Source: Ichthyophonus hoferi
Lineage: Eukaryota; Opisthokonta; Ichthyosporea; Ichthyophonida; Ichthyophonidae
NCBI GenBank assembly: GCA_002751075.1
Contig: NAOQ01000008.1
Location: 157,286-221,285 of the forward strand
Direction: 5' to 3'
DNA: 64,000 nucleotides
The notes below the pieces were generated by a model. The model searched no databases and was not told the origin of the DNA. It was given only the letters and a program-made list of their open reading frames with translations. The first letter of the stretch is position 1; the number at the start of each line of letters is the position of its first letter. Both the position numbers and the translations under genes were made by a program. Shown piece by piece: positions 9,154 through 21,400 of the stretch.

Positions 9154-11859
9154 TCAACTTGGCCCTACAAGGGGTGTCATATAAAAATAATGACAGAGCT
9201 GGAATAATTGATAATATATCAACGCCACAGGTAGAGAGAGTATAGTCCCATAAACGATGCTCATTGAAAACAGAGGTCCCATTATGTTATAATATGTACC
9301 CAGAGCAAAAGGAACAATAGCCAGTGGTAAGGCTGCCTGTAGTATAAGGACATCCCATTCTAGTTTTCTTAACCCGAAGCCGAATGCTAATGCCCCCATC
9401 AACACAGGAGAAATAATAAATCGAGTGAAAAGTGATACAAGAAGTGGGAGACGTATGTTTCTATCAGGGAAAAGAGGTGAATTAAACATAAAATAACCAA
9501 TTTGAAACAGAGCCACAGCCTCAACACAATTACTAAATTGTTTCACTATATTTAAAAACATCAATGGTACTTTGAAGTCAGAATTAACTCCATAAGCAAT
9601 GAGTGAGAACACAATACCAATGATAGATGCAATGATGAGTGGATTAAAACAAATCATCTTAAGAAGGACTATTGTTTCATTATTCTTTTGTGCAACAGCC
9701 ACTTCCAATTTAAGAGGTTTAACAATTTCTGATACCATCTCTACTTTCTTATTAAAATCATGCTTGGAGGAAGAGGTAGTAGGGGTTACAATGGGTTGAC
9801 TGGCTGCATTACAGGGCCCTGGATTAATGTTTGGTGCATTGATTGCAATCTTGCATTCTTTGGGGAAGCTACGAATAGACCTCTCGGCAGTGGCTGCTAC
9901 TAGTTCTAGGTCTGCATCACCACCCTGCTTGTTGAGTGGATAATAATTTTAAATTAACTTGATGTATAGATAATGGAAAAAATAAAATACAGGTAAGACG
10001 TTATATAATAATTAAAAGATTATGACTTGCCAGGGTGGTCAAAGTTATTTTGTATCTTGAATCAGTTCCAACAGTATATAACTCGATCTGATCTTAGCAT
10101 ATCAGGCTTGATTGTAAATACGTCATCGTTTTCGTTTAAAAGTAAAATATTATTAAATTTTAATGCACCTTAATATCCAATTAATCCCAAAACATTCAAA
10201 ACAATTTATTATTGAAACGTAATCAGAATTTACCATTGGGTAAGTATGTCATATATTTTTAAAGGTGTGTATTAATAGTATACAACATATAATAGAATTC
10301 TAGAGTGGTTCATAACCGATATATAAACAATAAGCCAACCCTCTCCCTCTTATACCTGTCGCTCCAGATCTACTGGGGTCTGGTCATCATGGATACATTG
10401 CTGATCATCAATTTTTTTAGGACTGTCCAACATGCCTTCTTTAAGTTTTGTACGGAAGGCACCCGTGATTACAAATAGGGAAACTGCGGGGGGAACAATA
10501 AAGACTACTTGCATGACCACAATGAAGACCTGGAGAGGGAACAGGAAAAATAGGAGGGTGAGAGAGGTTACCTAAAATGTAGAACCTCTATATAAAGACA
10601 ACAACTTTATCATATTATATTCTGTAATATATAATCTACTGTTAGCTTTGTATGAGGGAGTCATACTAAAACATGAATTACGCTAATTCCAAAAAAGGAT
10701 AATGTAAGGTCAATGGCTTGATACCACTTACTTGTTTTTATTAAATAAATAGTTAACTAATTAAACATTTAATTGTTTTCCAAAACATATATATATATAT
10801 ATATATCTTCATAAACGATATTTTAATGCACTATTATGATTTTGTTTCCCCTCCTGTTTGTAATTGGCTCTTTATACAAATGATCTCATGTATATCTACT
10901 TCCTTTTTCTATTTAGCATTTATATATACCTATGTATAGACCTAAATACATCTCCCGCCCCTTTTTCTTTGCTTACACCCTATCTCTTATTAATCCATAC
11001 CCAACATGTGAGAAACCAGTCATTTATTCATATATATACAAGCAAATACATGTACACATACATACACCACATCAACACCATTATATCTACACCCACCTCC
11101 GGGAACTTAGCTTGCTCTCCATACATTCCCACCACTATAGGTACACCAACTACTAGCGAGTTAGTAAAGGTCATTTGGCAAAAGACTGCTGTGACAATGT
11201 CCCAACGTAATTGGACAAAAGCGGAGAAGTGTGGGTTTGCTCGGTAGCCTGGCTTAGTAAATCTACGGTATAAAATGGCATATACAATAGCTATTATAAA
11301 GGAAATTGCGCCCTGTACAGCTATACAAACTACAATCATACCATCAGCTTTATAAAGATTGGATGATATTAACGCAGTGAAAACCATAAAAGGAAGGCAT
11401 AACGTAATCAGATATTGTTGTAGGCCCTGTAAGGAAATAAGTTTATAATTATTAGCCAGTAATATGGGTGAACTATTGATTTGTGTAATGTAGTGGTATA
11501 GTGTAAACAGATCTATATCCATAGAATACTAAAATTCTAAGTTATGGATATGGAGTATATGTACTCTGTCCTACATTGAGAAAATAAATGCAGTTAGTGT
11601 TTATGAAGCAAAACAATACTTATTAGAACAAGGGGTATATATGTATAAGATAGAGAGAGAGAAGTAGAGATAGAAAACAATAGAAAGAAATGTGGGATTG
11701 AGGTTAAGGAAGAGAGGGAAAGTAAACTTAACATACATCGTATCCTGTTTTCCCAATAATGCCGAAATAATGGACTAACCAACCAAAAATCATAGCAGCA
11801 TACATAGGAATAACATTGTCTAGAACCTTAATAACGGCAGCATTGGTTGCATTAACCAT
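9154..11859 (-). CDS. PIN/auxin efflux carrier-like membrane transporter, 4 exons
   Basis: Exons (transcript order): 11859-11737, 11426-11097, 10529-10356, 9924-9154; all introns are phase 0 with GT-AG borders. The product is 465 aa. The start ATG at 11859 gives an N terminus (VIPMYAAMIFGWLVHYFGII) that aligns with the first helix of plant PIN proteins. TFTNSLVVGVPIVVGMYGEQ (about 127-146) matches the PIN stretch around its LPNTLVMGIPLL motif, and ILQAALPLAIVPFAL (about 404-418) matches the second crossover region; the C terminus ends shortly after YYQLFQL, as in PINs. A hydrophilic loop of roughly 105 residues (about 172-280) separates two five-helix bundles. That is shorter than in long PINs. 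The first crossover proline of plant PINs is replaced (FTN for LPN), while Asn130 and the second proline (409) are kept. The family exports small organic anions such as auxin from the cytosol or ER; the substrate here is unknown. GPR155-type proteins share the fold, but this gene lacks their GPCR and DEP parts. Confidence 0.92.
9924..9930 (-). promoter_or_regulatory. Tandem (NAGNAG) splice acceptor of PIN-like exon 4
   Basis: Reads aagcag on the minus strand just before GGT GGT GAT. Either AG leaves the frame open, so the two forms would differ by one Gln in the cytosolic loop. Confidence 0.6.
10787..10806. repeat. (AT)n microsatellite in PIN-like intron 2
   Basis: Ten AT units within the intron between exons 2 and 3. 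Confidence 0.9.
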
Positions 11860-13052
11860 TATGATGTTTAGATGTTGAAAAGATATAATTGTCTTAGACG
11901 ATGAAAGTGAACTCTATATCACTTGATCTAAGACATCAATCAAAGAGAGGAAGTATTGTTATAATATACTGTTATGTGCTATATTATATTGCATTATATG
12001 CACAATCAAACAAAATTATTACACCCAGAAGTTTTAACAAAGCCAAAAAACCCACTTTACTCCATTAGGTAGAAGTCTGAATGAACTTCCTTTATACTGG
12101 AAATATGGTTCAGGATTTTCAATCGTGTAAACTAGATTATGCACATTTTTTATATCGTAATGCAATCATAGCACGTAATCCTAGCACGTAGATTTGAGCA
12201 ATCATTTCATTGGCTAGCTATGGACTATTGATTCTAATTCGTACATGTTTGGCCTATCAAAGATTTGTTTGGGGGCATCAATAATTTATATTAATTCAAA
12301 GTATCATTCCCTAAGTACACAAAAATAATATAAAAACCTTTAATACAACCATATAGAAGTCTTAAAACCAATATACTCAATCCATTAGCACATAATTTCA
12401 ATATCTTACTTTTAACCAATTCATAAACACCAGATTCATTCAAATGAATAACTAAATATCGTGATTATTTTGGCACAATTAAAAGCCTCCAAGTAATCTG
12501 TATTTTAAGCACCCAATAGAAATAATTAACAATATTATAAAGTATATAATTGGACTATATTATAGCCCACCATCTATTACTTCCGTGACGTTGCAGTAAC
12601 TCGAATCATGTTACATCATCTTTCACTCCATTTTTTAAAAAACATCTAGTATGTTTCGATCCAATTAGAATGGGACGCTGATTTTCTTGCTTCATAGCTT
12701 TCATAAAGGAATATACAAATTATAAGTATCGTTTACTATACATTATTAATTATTTTAATTCTTTCGTATTTAACATTAAAGTCAAAAATTCAAGTTAGTT
12801 GCCTAGGCTTTTTTACTCGAACAAATTTCTATTTTTTTTTTCTCGCGAACGTTAGTTCCGTTCAAGTGTCTATAGAGGTTGGTTAATTCAAATCATTTCC
12901 ATTCACATATAATCTGTATAGATTCCGATCAAGAAAATGCCTGATCGCAAAGAATGATAGTATAGTTGACTAACTATAGCATAAAGCATGTACTAGAATG
13001 TACTAAGAGCGAGCACTTATCAATTCCCTTATATAGTACTTGGAGGTCTACA
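11860..13052. other. Intergenic stretch upstream of the PIN-like gene
   Basis: No coding exon seen. AT-rich. It should hold the PIN-like gene promoter, but no element could be assigned with confidence. Confidence 0.5.
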
Positions 13053-13290
13053 CCATCTAATGATCTCCATTACTTAGAGTATTGACTATAGTTGCTTGGT
13101 AGTCGAGCCAACGTTAGTAATTATAGTAGGACAGTACCATTAAATGATCTCCATTATTTGGAGTATTTACTATAGTTGCTTGATAGTCTGAGCCAAAGTT
13201 AGCAATACTCGGAAGACAGCACCATTAAATAATTTCCATTATTAAGTCTCTAGATAGCTCCTTGTTAATCGTGATTAAAGTTAGCATTCG
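13053..13290. repeat. Tandem repeat, about 84-85 bp x 3
   Basis: Units begin ccatctaatgatctccatta (13053), ccattaaatgatctccatta (13137) and ccattaaataatttccatta (13222). Each continues with a tatagttgcttg-like and an agccaa.gttag.aat-like block; the third unit is the most diverged and shorter. Confidence 0.85.
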
Positions 13291-13435
13291 TGATTGCACT
13301 GCGGTGAGAGTAAAGAAGGATGTGTGTTTCCTCCATTTGAATTATCTGGCTGATTTGTTAAATGCAGTATACAGTGAATAATATAACAACCCCTGTGCAG
13401 GCCGAGCTTGGCTTAGAGTAGTTGTTGGGCAGTTA

Positions 13436-13560
13436 TCAGTAGAGACAGAAGTGTCCCTATAATTTATATTCTTTTAGAGGGGGATGGAATACCGAATTAA
13501 GGAGTGTTTTAACGCTTTGCATTACATACACCGAGTAAATATATGCTAAGATATACATTT
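13436..13560 (-). mobile_element. Fragment of the 414-bp LTR family
   Basis: Carries the family blocks agtagagacagaagtgtccc, ataccgaattaaggagtgtt and ttacatacaccgagta in family order, minus orientation. Both ends are lost. The following bases to about 14280 hold no recognisable gene. Confidence 0.65.
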
Positions 13561-14280
13561 ATTAGTACGTAAATCAGCAGAAGTTAAGGATTAAACTCAT
13601 AAGGTTGATAGGACTAGTAGAGCATCGTTAGTTGGACAGCCAGTTGTTGGCTTGCTGATGGTCAGGTGGCTGCGTTGTTGAGGGCAACCGGTTATCTCAA
13701 TATAAATATAGATTGTGGTTGCAGGACTGGAAAGCCATTGGCAAAGGATGTTTGCTAAACAAATCTTAGGCAAGATGATTGAGCAATGTGTCGGCTAGAT
13801 CATAAAACATCAGTGCTCACTCTTCGTACATTTTAGTACATGTTTTATTATATAGTACAGATAGAGTACAAATTATTCAAACCATAGTTTTCCTGGCTTG
13901 TTCTTTCAGTGTTTAACTAGGTTTATTTTTTCTGTCATATGAGCATGCTTTGGAAAGTATACATTCAGCGTTAAATTGCAGAAATGTATACCTTGGGATT
14001 ATAATAGCGATAAATGTTGCTTTATTGCTTAAAGTTATATGACTTTGTCAAAGAAATTACTATTATACGGTCAGAACTATTTGTTGTTGACATACATATT
14101 ATTGTACATACACTTATACAGAATTGATCATGTAAACCAAACCAAAATAATGCTTCAGCTTGTAAAAGGTTTGTGATCTTGTGTATAGTGCACTGTGTTT
14201 TACATTAGTGATTACTATATTTAATATATATGTTATTATATTTAAAAATCCATCATATTATATTATCGCATATAACAATT

Positions 14281-14530
14281 ATGCTAAAAATATTTATGAC
14301 TGTCCCGCTCACTCCACTTTTACAGTTCATTCCTTTATTGGTTGTTATTATATTTGCTTAATAATATAAAAAAACATATCTATTTCTAGTCAAGTTTAAT
14401 TTGGGTTTTTGTCCATGATCTTACTGGTTTAGAATTTGATTCTACAATGCTAACAATTCAATAGACCTAATGCTTTTCGGTTATTGAAGCTGGGATTATT
14501 GGTTAATATTCTATTAGGACGAACGTGCTT
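14281..14530 (-). mobile_element. Element X terminal fragment
   Basis: The reverse complement matches 28720-29033, including blocks gcattgtagaatcaaa, aaccagtaag.tcat and the end motif gtggagtgagcgggacagtc. A third, weaker copy lies at about 21840-22010. Fossil. The sequence from 14531 to 15050 shows no gene. Confidence 0.6.
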
Positions 14531-15053
14531 AAAACTGGCTTTTGAGTAAAAAAAAACGTATATGCAAGGCTTCATACAATAATAGCGGCCCGCAAACTAT
14601 TCAATCACAAAGAGGAAAGGGGCTTAAAGCCTATACACAATTTATCAAAGACATAACAATTTTGAACAAATTATTTGTAAAGTTGGTTCATAAAAGATAA
14701 TGGTCTATAGAGCTATAAAAATATAAAAATACATATATATCCCTGTTAGGCTATTATATTCTTGCACTACATATTTACATCTCTCCCTCTCTCTTTCCCC
14801 CTCTCCTCCATATCCGGAAGTCAAAAAAGTCATTAACAGCCTGTACACCAATGGGGTTGGACGGTTAAAATTTAAAATTTATTCAACCGATGGGATATGT
14901 TTTCATTATCAATCTATTAAGTATCAACTAACACAAATCACAAATAAACAAATAAAATTATAAAGTATACATCTTACCATACAATTATTATTTTTAAATT
15001 TTATAATATAAAAATATAAAAAATACTGATATATATTGGAAATGATAGACTAT

Positions 15054-15375
15054 ATTATATTAATACCTTAAAAGGCAGTTTAAATAATTTAGGGAATAAC
15101 GATATGATAATACCGCAAAGGACTATGTTAGACTTGGTGATTGAAATGAGGGAAGAAGTTAATAGAAGTTGCGTAAAGTGATTGTATTACCTCTCAAATA
15201 TACAACCATTAAATTTAGTATGTATAATACTTTAAATTTTGTGTAGAAGTATCTTTGGCTCGGCTAGCAGTAGACACAATACTTAGTGTTGATTTGCTTG
15301 TAATAGAAGACAATGTAATGGCAGGCGTATATACAGATTCTATCTTTAATTGCTCTTCTCAATGGTATCAATTAA
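15054..15375. mobile_element. Element X fragment, second copy of the 6.2-6.5 kb block
   Basis: Matches 6225-6525 closely (blocks ttaataccttaaaaggcagt and agaagacaatgtaatggcag). It includes the plus-strand ORF piece and the end of the IGDP-family ORF on the minus strand. It stops where the hairpin at 15390-15449 begins. Broken. Confidence 0.7.
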
Positions 15376-15389
15376 ATGGCTCGGACACA

Positions 15390-15449
15390 AGATTCCCAAT
15401 GGCTGAAGATCTCCAAGTTAACTAGGAGATCTTCAGCCATTGGGAATCT
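15390..15449. repeat. Perfect inverted repeat, 25-bp arms, 10-nt loop
   Basis: The left arm 15390-15414 (agattcccaatggctgaaga then tctcc) is exactly reverse-complementary to 15425-15449. The loop is aagttaacta. It sits at the point where element X homology breaks off, so it may mark a fold-back rearrangement; a snap-back assembly artefact is possible. Confidence 0.95.
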
Positions 15450-15689
15450 CGCATAGTACAATAATGATATAATTTTGTATGCTCAAAACTTGCTCTTGGA
15501 ATGCTGATGGATTAAAACCGACTGGGATTACCTATGGTGTAAATCTATTAATATTTCTTTGACAATAACAAAAAAAAAACATTAAAATTGGAGAATAATA
15601 TGTCATAAAAACAATCTTAAATAATTACAACATTATAACTATATAAATAAATACCTAAATTAAATAATTATTCCTTTTTCTAGCATAAT

Positions 15690-16212
15690 ATATGCTCAAA
15701 ATTGTTGTATTTTTTTGTAAATTGTATCGAGTTTTAGCACCATTTGAAAAAGTAAAAGTGAAAGAGAATGTATAAAGCTGTCTAGAAATAATATAGAGTT
15801 TAAGTTTAGAAAGCGTATAGGAATAGTACGTAATCCATGTAGAACGCATTTGGAGTCCCGTGTTTATTACCAGTTGTTTCTGTCCCTTTTATTCTTCCGC
15901 ATCATGTGTTGATCACGGATGTCAATTACGGATCGGTTCATCAATGTCCATGGGATTGAACGGTCTGAGACCCACTAGAATTATCTTGTGTTGTTCAAAA
16001 CGATCTAATGCTATATCCTAATTTGATTGGCTGTATAGCCAATTATTTTATTTGGTATGAGTGCTCGGATTCTATGGAATTGACCAATAAATATATCTAT
16101 CTTAGAATTTCGGCTGATCTAAGTATTCATCCCGAGTTGAATGGTCTTGCAAAATTCGTACGGCCCGTAGTATAGGATGAGTTAACCGGGAAAACCATAA
16201 ATATTTTGGACA
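15690..16212 (-). mobile_element. Element X upstream and terminal segment, second copy
   Basis: Aligns with 8370-8901, including gaaagagaatgtataaag, agaaagcgtatag, aaaacgatctaatgctatat, gttgaatggtcttgcaaa, cgtacggccc and the end motif (here diverged, ttttggaca). The long ORF next to this segment in the 6.2-8.9 kb copy is absent here. Confidence 0.7.
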
Positions 16213-16337
16213 ATATATATAGCATATATTTCTTCATAAATATATGGCTAAGATACCGTCAATAGAACACTTACGGAAATAATGACAATTAGGACAATAC
16301 AGGGTACGAGGGTAAGCAGAGTTTGTTCGTAACACGG

Positions 16338-16891
16338 NNNNNNNNNNNNNNNNNNNNNNNNNNNNNNNNNNNNNNNNNNNNNNNNNNNNNNNNNNNNNNN
16401 NNNNNNNNNNNNNNNNNNNNNNNNNNNNNNNNNNNNNNNNNNNNNNNNNNNNNNNNNNNNNNNNNNNNNNNNNNNNNNNNNNNNNNNNNNNNNNNNNNNN
16501 NNNNNNNNNNNNNNNNNNNNNNNNNNNNNNNNNNNNNNNNNNNNNNNNNNNNNNNNNNNNNNNNNNNNNNNNNNNNNNNNNNNNNNNNNNNNNNNNNNNN
16601 NNNNNNNNNNNNNNNNNNNNNNNNNNNNNNNNNNNNNNNNNNNNNNNNNNNNNNNNNNNNNNNNNNNNNNNNNNNNNNNNNNNNNNNNNNNNNNNNNNNN
16701 NNNNNNNNNNNNNNNNNNNNNNNNNNNNNNNNNNNNNNNNNNNNNNNNNNNNNNNNNNNNNNNNNNNNNNNNNNNNNNNNNNNNNNNNNNNNNNNNNNNN
16801 NNNNNNNNNNNNNNNNNNNNNNNNNNNNNNNNNNNNNNNNNNNNNNNNNNNNNNNNNNNNNNNNNNNNNNNNNNNNNNNNNNNNNNNNNNN
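16338..16891. other. Assembly gap (554 N)
   Basis: Run of N. The open frame that appears to cross it is not real evidence of a gene. Confidence 1.
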
Positions 16892-16989
16892 CCTGCCGCG
16901 GTCGATTATTGTTTTACATGGCTTATTTAGAATTATGCCTATTATTGGAAAAGTAATATTTATTTGGTTTAGGCATTTATTTATGTTTA

Positions 16990-17721
16990 TGTTTGGAATA
17001 ATAAGTAGAGATAGGTGCGTTCCTGTGACCTATATAAATTTAGAAGAAAAGAAAATACCAAAATAAGTGATGTTTTAACGTGTTCCTTTCTGTACATGGA
17101 GTACAGAAAGGATAAGAACTATTTTTTATTATTAAACAAGTCAGTAGGACTTATCATAAGCAGGATGCCTAAGCATGTGTTATCTGGTCACAATATATAT
17201 GCCATTTTATTATTGTCACGGGGCCTTTGCCATTAGCTGGTTCAGCTTTGATCGATCATCTTGGATTGTCATTTAACACCAATATTACACTATTTATTTT
17301 TCCAGAAAACATATATAATAATAATAAACAATAATATTAAATGACCATAGGTGTATAAAAAATAATTAATCAAATATTATTGTTTAAAAACTCCTCCTTG
17401 GCCTAAGCAGATTGTTTCACCAAAAGCATAAAAAATATGAAAAAGGAATATTAAAAAAACCTTAACATGTAGCTACTTAGCTGTGGGCTTATGACTCACT
17501 AAGTGAACTAGGTAATTCCTGTCGACATTCAGAAGTGACTGTGGCATGGCACCCAATATTAAAAAATAAAAGAGGAAACAGATGACCAAACTGCATGTTA
17601 AATGTTCCTGCTCACTCTGACTCTGGCTTAGGTTGATGCTCTGGCTCTGGCTCCAATTCAGGCTCTGGCTTTGACTCTGGCTCTGCTTATGCTTCTGCTT
17701 ATGCCTCTGTCTATGCAGCTG

Positions 17722-17758
<37 letters not shown>

Positions 17759-18441
17759 CATCTGGCGGCTGGTGGCTGAAGTATATTTGAATTTTGCTCA
17801 GTTGTTTTGCACATTACCTTGGTGTCATTTTGAAGCCGAATATGTTAATGATTCAAATGCAGATTTGAAGATAGTGTGTAGATGTAATAAAATTGCTTCT
17901 CCGCACGTAAGGTCAATGAATGGATTTAGGTTTGGAGTAAAGTGTTTTCAGCATTTGTGATTTATTGGCTTAATAGAATTACTGTGTTTTGTGACCATGA
18001 TAAATTACTTAAACTTTCTTTGCTACCATGTTGGGAGTAATAAGTAGAGGCAGGAGCGTTCCTGTGACCTATATTAATTTAAATAAAGAGATAATACCGA
18101 ATTAAGGAGCATTTTAATACGTGCCTTTGCGTACATAAAGCACAGATATAATGAGACATTTTTTATTATTAAATAAGTCAGCAGGACTTGTTATAAACAG
18201 GATGCCCAAGCAATGTGTTATTTGTACCCAAAACATATAATCTGAAATGTCTTGTATTTCGCAGGACCTCTACCATTGGCTAGTTCCATTTTGAGTGATC
18301 GTCTTGGACTGTCATTTAACACCAGTAGATTGCACTAAAATATTTTCCAGACTAGCTATATAATAATAATGGTTAATAATATTAAACAATTATAGTTATA
18401 TAATGAAATAACCAAATTAATCAAATATTCAAGTTTTAAAA
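16990..18441 (-). mobile_element. Short LTR element with both LTRs, no pol (TRIM-like)
   Basis: Minus orientation. The 5' LTR is about 18029-18441 and the 3' LTR about 16990-17395. The internal part (about 633 bp) has a primer site complementary to the 3' end of initiator Met tRNA near 18020-18030 (on the minus strand, tggtagcaaag) and a purine-rich tract (aggccaaggaggag) before the 3' LTR. It also has a ctctgg hexanucleotide array at 17620-17762, which reads as a Ser-Gln repeat. The flanks gttta (16985-16989) and gctta (18442-18446) differ by one base and may be the target duplication. It carries no gag or pol, as in terminal-repeat retrotransposons in miniature. The two LTRs have clearly diverged, so it is old. 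Confidence 0.8.
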
Positions 18442-21400
18442 GCTTATATAACTATAATTACTTTAAATTATTAGCAATTATTATGGCATATGTAGTCTGA
18501 AAACGTAATTGTACTATCCTATAATTATGCTTCTGTTTATTAAAATACTGGTAACTCCTATTTTTTAAATTGTAAAAATATAGGGTAAATAGACCCTGTT
18601 TAAAATTTAAGCTGTTAATCCAACAATGAAACAATGATGCATGCTAGATCACAGATTATAGGGTCAGAAAAGTTGGAAGTCCCATTTCAACTACATAATA
18701 GTTAATTCATACTATTTTAAACACATGAAATGCAGTGAAATTGAATTTAAATTAAATTTTACACTTAATATAATATGGCATACAGGAATTAATTTTTAAT
18801 CTGAATAATAAATATATAAGTTTGATAATTAATTTCTATTATTCCATTAATGGCAGATAAGAAATAATAAAAATGTGCTATATTCTAATACAAATACATG
18901 AGAAATGGTTGTAACAGAGTACACATGATCTAACACTAATTGACCTAGCAACTCTTTAAAGCTAAGTTAATGATTAATAAGAAGAATGGTTACCAACACA
19001 AGACTTACCAAGTTCACTAGGAAAAAATATTTACCTATATGGTAACAAAAAAAAGCAATCCATCTAAATGCAGTAAAAGTTATAGTTCTAGCAATCAATA
19101 TATCATATACTATATCTTATGAGTATAAAGGTTTTCGTGGTCAACAGAACTGGAACATATAGCCTTACAGTGAGGCAGAAGAAATATTTTTAATTTTTAT
19201 ATTGAATATCTACTTGTGATTGTAGATGTGAATTACAGCCTGTATAGTAATTATCATCGTTGTATTGTAGTTATTATCTCCCCGTAGTGCATTTATCATT
19301 GTTGATTTTGATCTGTGTAATAATTACCTCACCCATGTCCATGGTTGAAGTTGACTATTACAAGCAGACAAATTAAGATAAAAATTGTATAGCCTTTATT
19401 AAGTATCACTACAGAATATGATTCTCCAATATGTCTCAGACAGAACTTATTCATATTTTTTAAATAAAACATTTTATATATAGAATGTATAAAACCCCTG
19501 CATTAATTAATTAGATAATTATAACTATAGTTACTTGGCTAATGTTGTATATGTAGCTGTAATTGAGTAGTCATCTGAGATAATTAGTTCATTAACTACT
19601 ATATATACATGCTCATATTAGCTAAAGTTGTTGCAACATTGAGATATCATTGTTAGAAGATGCAGGAAGAGAAATAATATTACAATGTACATCTAATGCA
19701 ATTAGGTTCTGTTGAGCCTAACAGTCTCCTTGACTATGCTTGCTAGATCCTGCTGATTATTTTTATTGATAGTGTCACACTGCATACTATTAATGTTTCC
19801 TACTTCAATTTTTTATGTTAAGGTACAAATAACCAAATAGAAAATACTATAGATAGTGGTAATTATGCTACATCAAAAGTAAAGTTACTGTAGATTTGTT
19901 TGTTTGTGTAAGGAAATATTTAATTAATCTAGTAATTGATTCAAACAGCTTTTAATAAATTAAATACTTTTATTTCATTCAGACATTTTTTATAAACCAT
20001 TCTGTCAAAATCTGCGGTAGCGTGTGGAAACTTTGCTTGAGAGTCAAACACAATTCACGAATTATTTTCCTTGGAATATTTACTTGAATTGCCTTAATTG
20101 GTCTTCTGACTAGTAAATATTTGGTTTTTCTTAAAGAGGTATCTTTGTGTAAACTTATTGTGGCTTAAATAAAGAGACAACTAAACCTCAAGCATTTTTT
20201 TTCTCCATCATTACCACAGATTCTGACTTATTAGCCATACTTACAGATGATTTACGTTTGAAGGTGTTAATAGTCTTAACTGTTTTTTTAAAATTTCAGG
20301 GACTCATAACTATCTAGCCAAACGTACACCAGGTATTTAATACTCAAGTTTATTCTTGAATTTATAAACAGGATCCAGACTAAGCCTGATTTTTCTGGCT
20401 ATATAGCTGTTGAATTGTGTCAAGCCAAGTTGATCACGTCATTATTGTGCATGTATAGACACATTCCCCAATAGGAACTCAACGTGCCTTTTCCATAACA
20501 TGTTCTTTGGAACAATTTGTCCAATGATTATTCAAAAGACTATTCCCAAATTTATCTATCACATCATCAATCGTTATATGTGTGATTAAAAACCAATAAC
20601 CAGCACCATTTAAAACCTTGACAAATTCACACTCTAGATTACACTCAACATCTAGTCCCAGTTAAATGTAATTAATGACGTTATTGTATTGATTAAATAT
20701 CACCAATTCAAGTCTAAGTCTTAATGACTTTTTGCAACCTCGATCTAAATGCTTATTAACATTTTACAAGTTTAATGCAATATAAACAATATGTATATTT
20801 GTACAAATTATTGTGAAATTTTCAGCTAAAACACTTGCAGTTGCTGATATACTTTCACACATTCCCTCATTAGTGAGAGTTTTCATTAGCACTCCTTTGA
20901 TTGATTACTAATTAATTATCATTAGTTTATAGATTAATGTTAACAAATTTTAGTATTAATTGATTATATGAGTTGCTAGGTCTTGAATCAACCTTGCATA
21001 ATTTGAAATGGCAAGATCAATTTATTGGTCAAGTTTATATTTGATCAAATATTATTTTGATTCAACCATTAATAGGATTTGGTCAATGGCTAGTCTCTGA
21101 TCCTTGGATCCAATCAAAATTAACATATCATTATGCAAATGAGGTTTTTTTTTGTAGTGGTTACTGGATCTTACTAAGTCCCTCCTGGTTTCTCACTGTC
21201 TGAGAGAGCAAAGAATAATTTTCGATAATTCCTCGAATAGCTGTGTTTATCTAGTCTTTACTTTAACTCAATCCTCTATCATTTATTTTAATTTGGATTA
21301 AATAGGCTTATCTAATTGACTAACCAATGTACTCAATATGATTGGAAGTAACTGGCCCAATTAGAAAATGCATTACTCAATGCAGTGCATAGTTAAAATG

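Noticed and set aside
10864-11247. 127-codon plus-strand frame
   Set aside because: It is antisense to exon 2 of the PIN-like gene and runs into intron low-complexity; no family signal.
11594-11782. 62-codon Ser/Leu-rich minus-strand frame
   Set aside because: It begins in exon 1 of the PIN-like gene in another frame and continues through the intron pyrimidine tract.
16323-17066. 247-codon open frame
   Set aside because: Most of it is N from the assembly gap. The end is LTR sequence.
17473-17814. Protein with a Ser-Gln repeat
   Set aside because: It is the reading of a hexanucleotide array in the short LTR element, not a supported gene.
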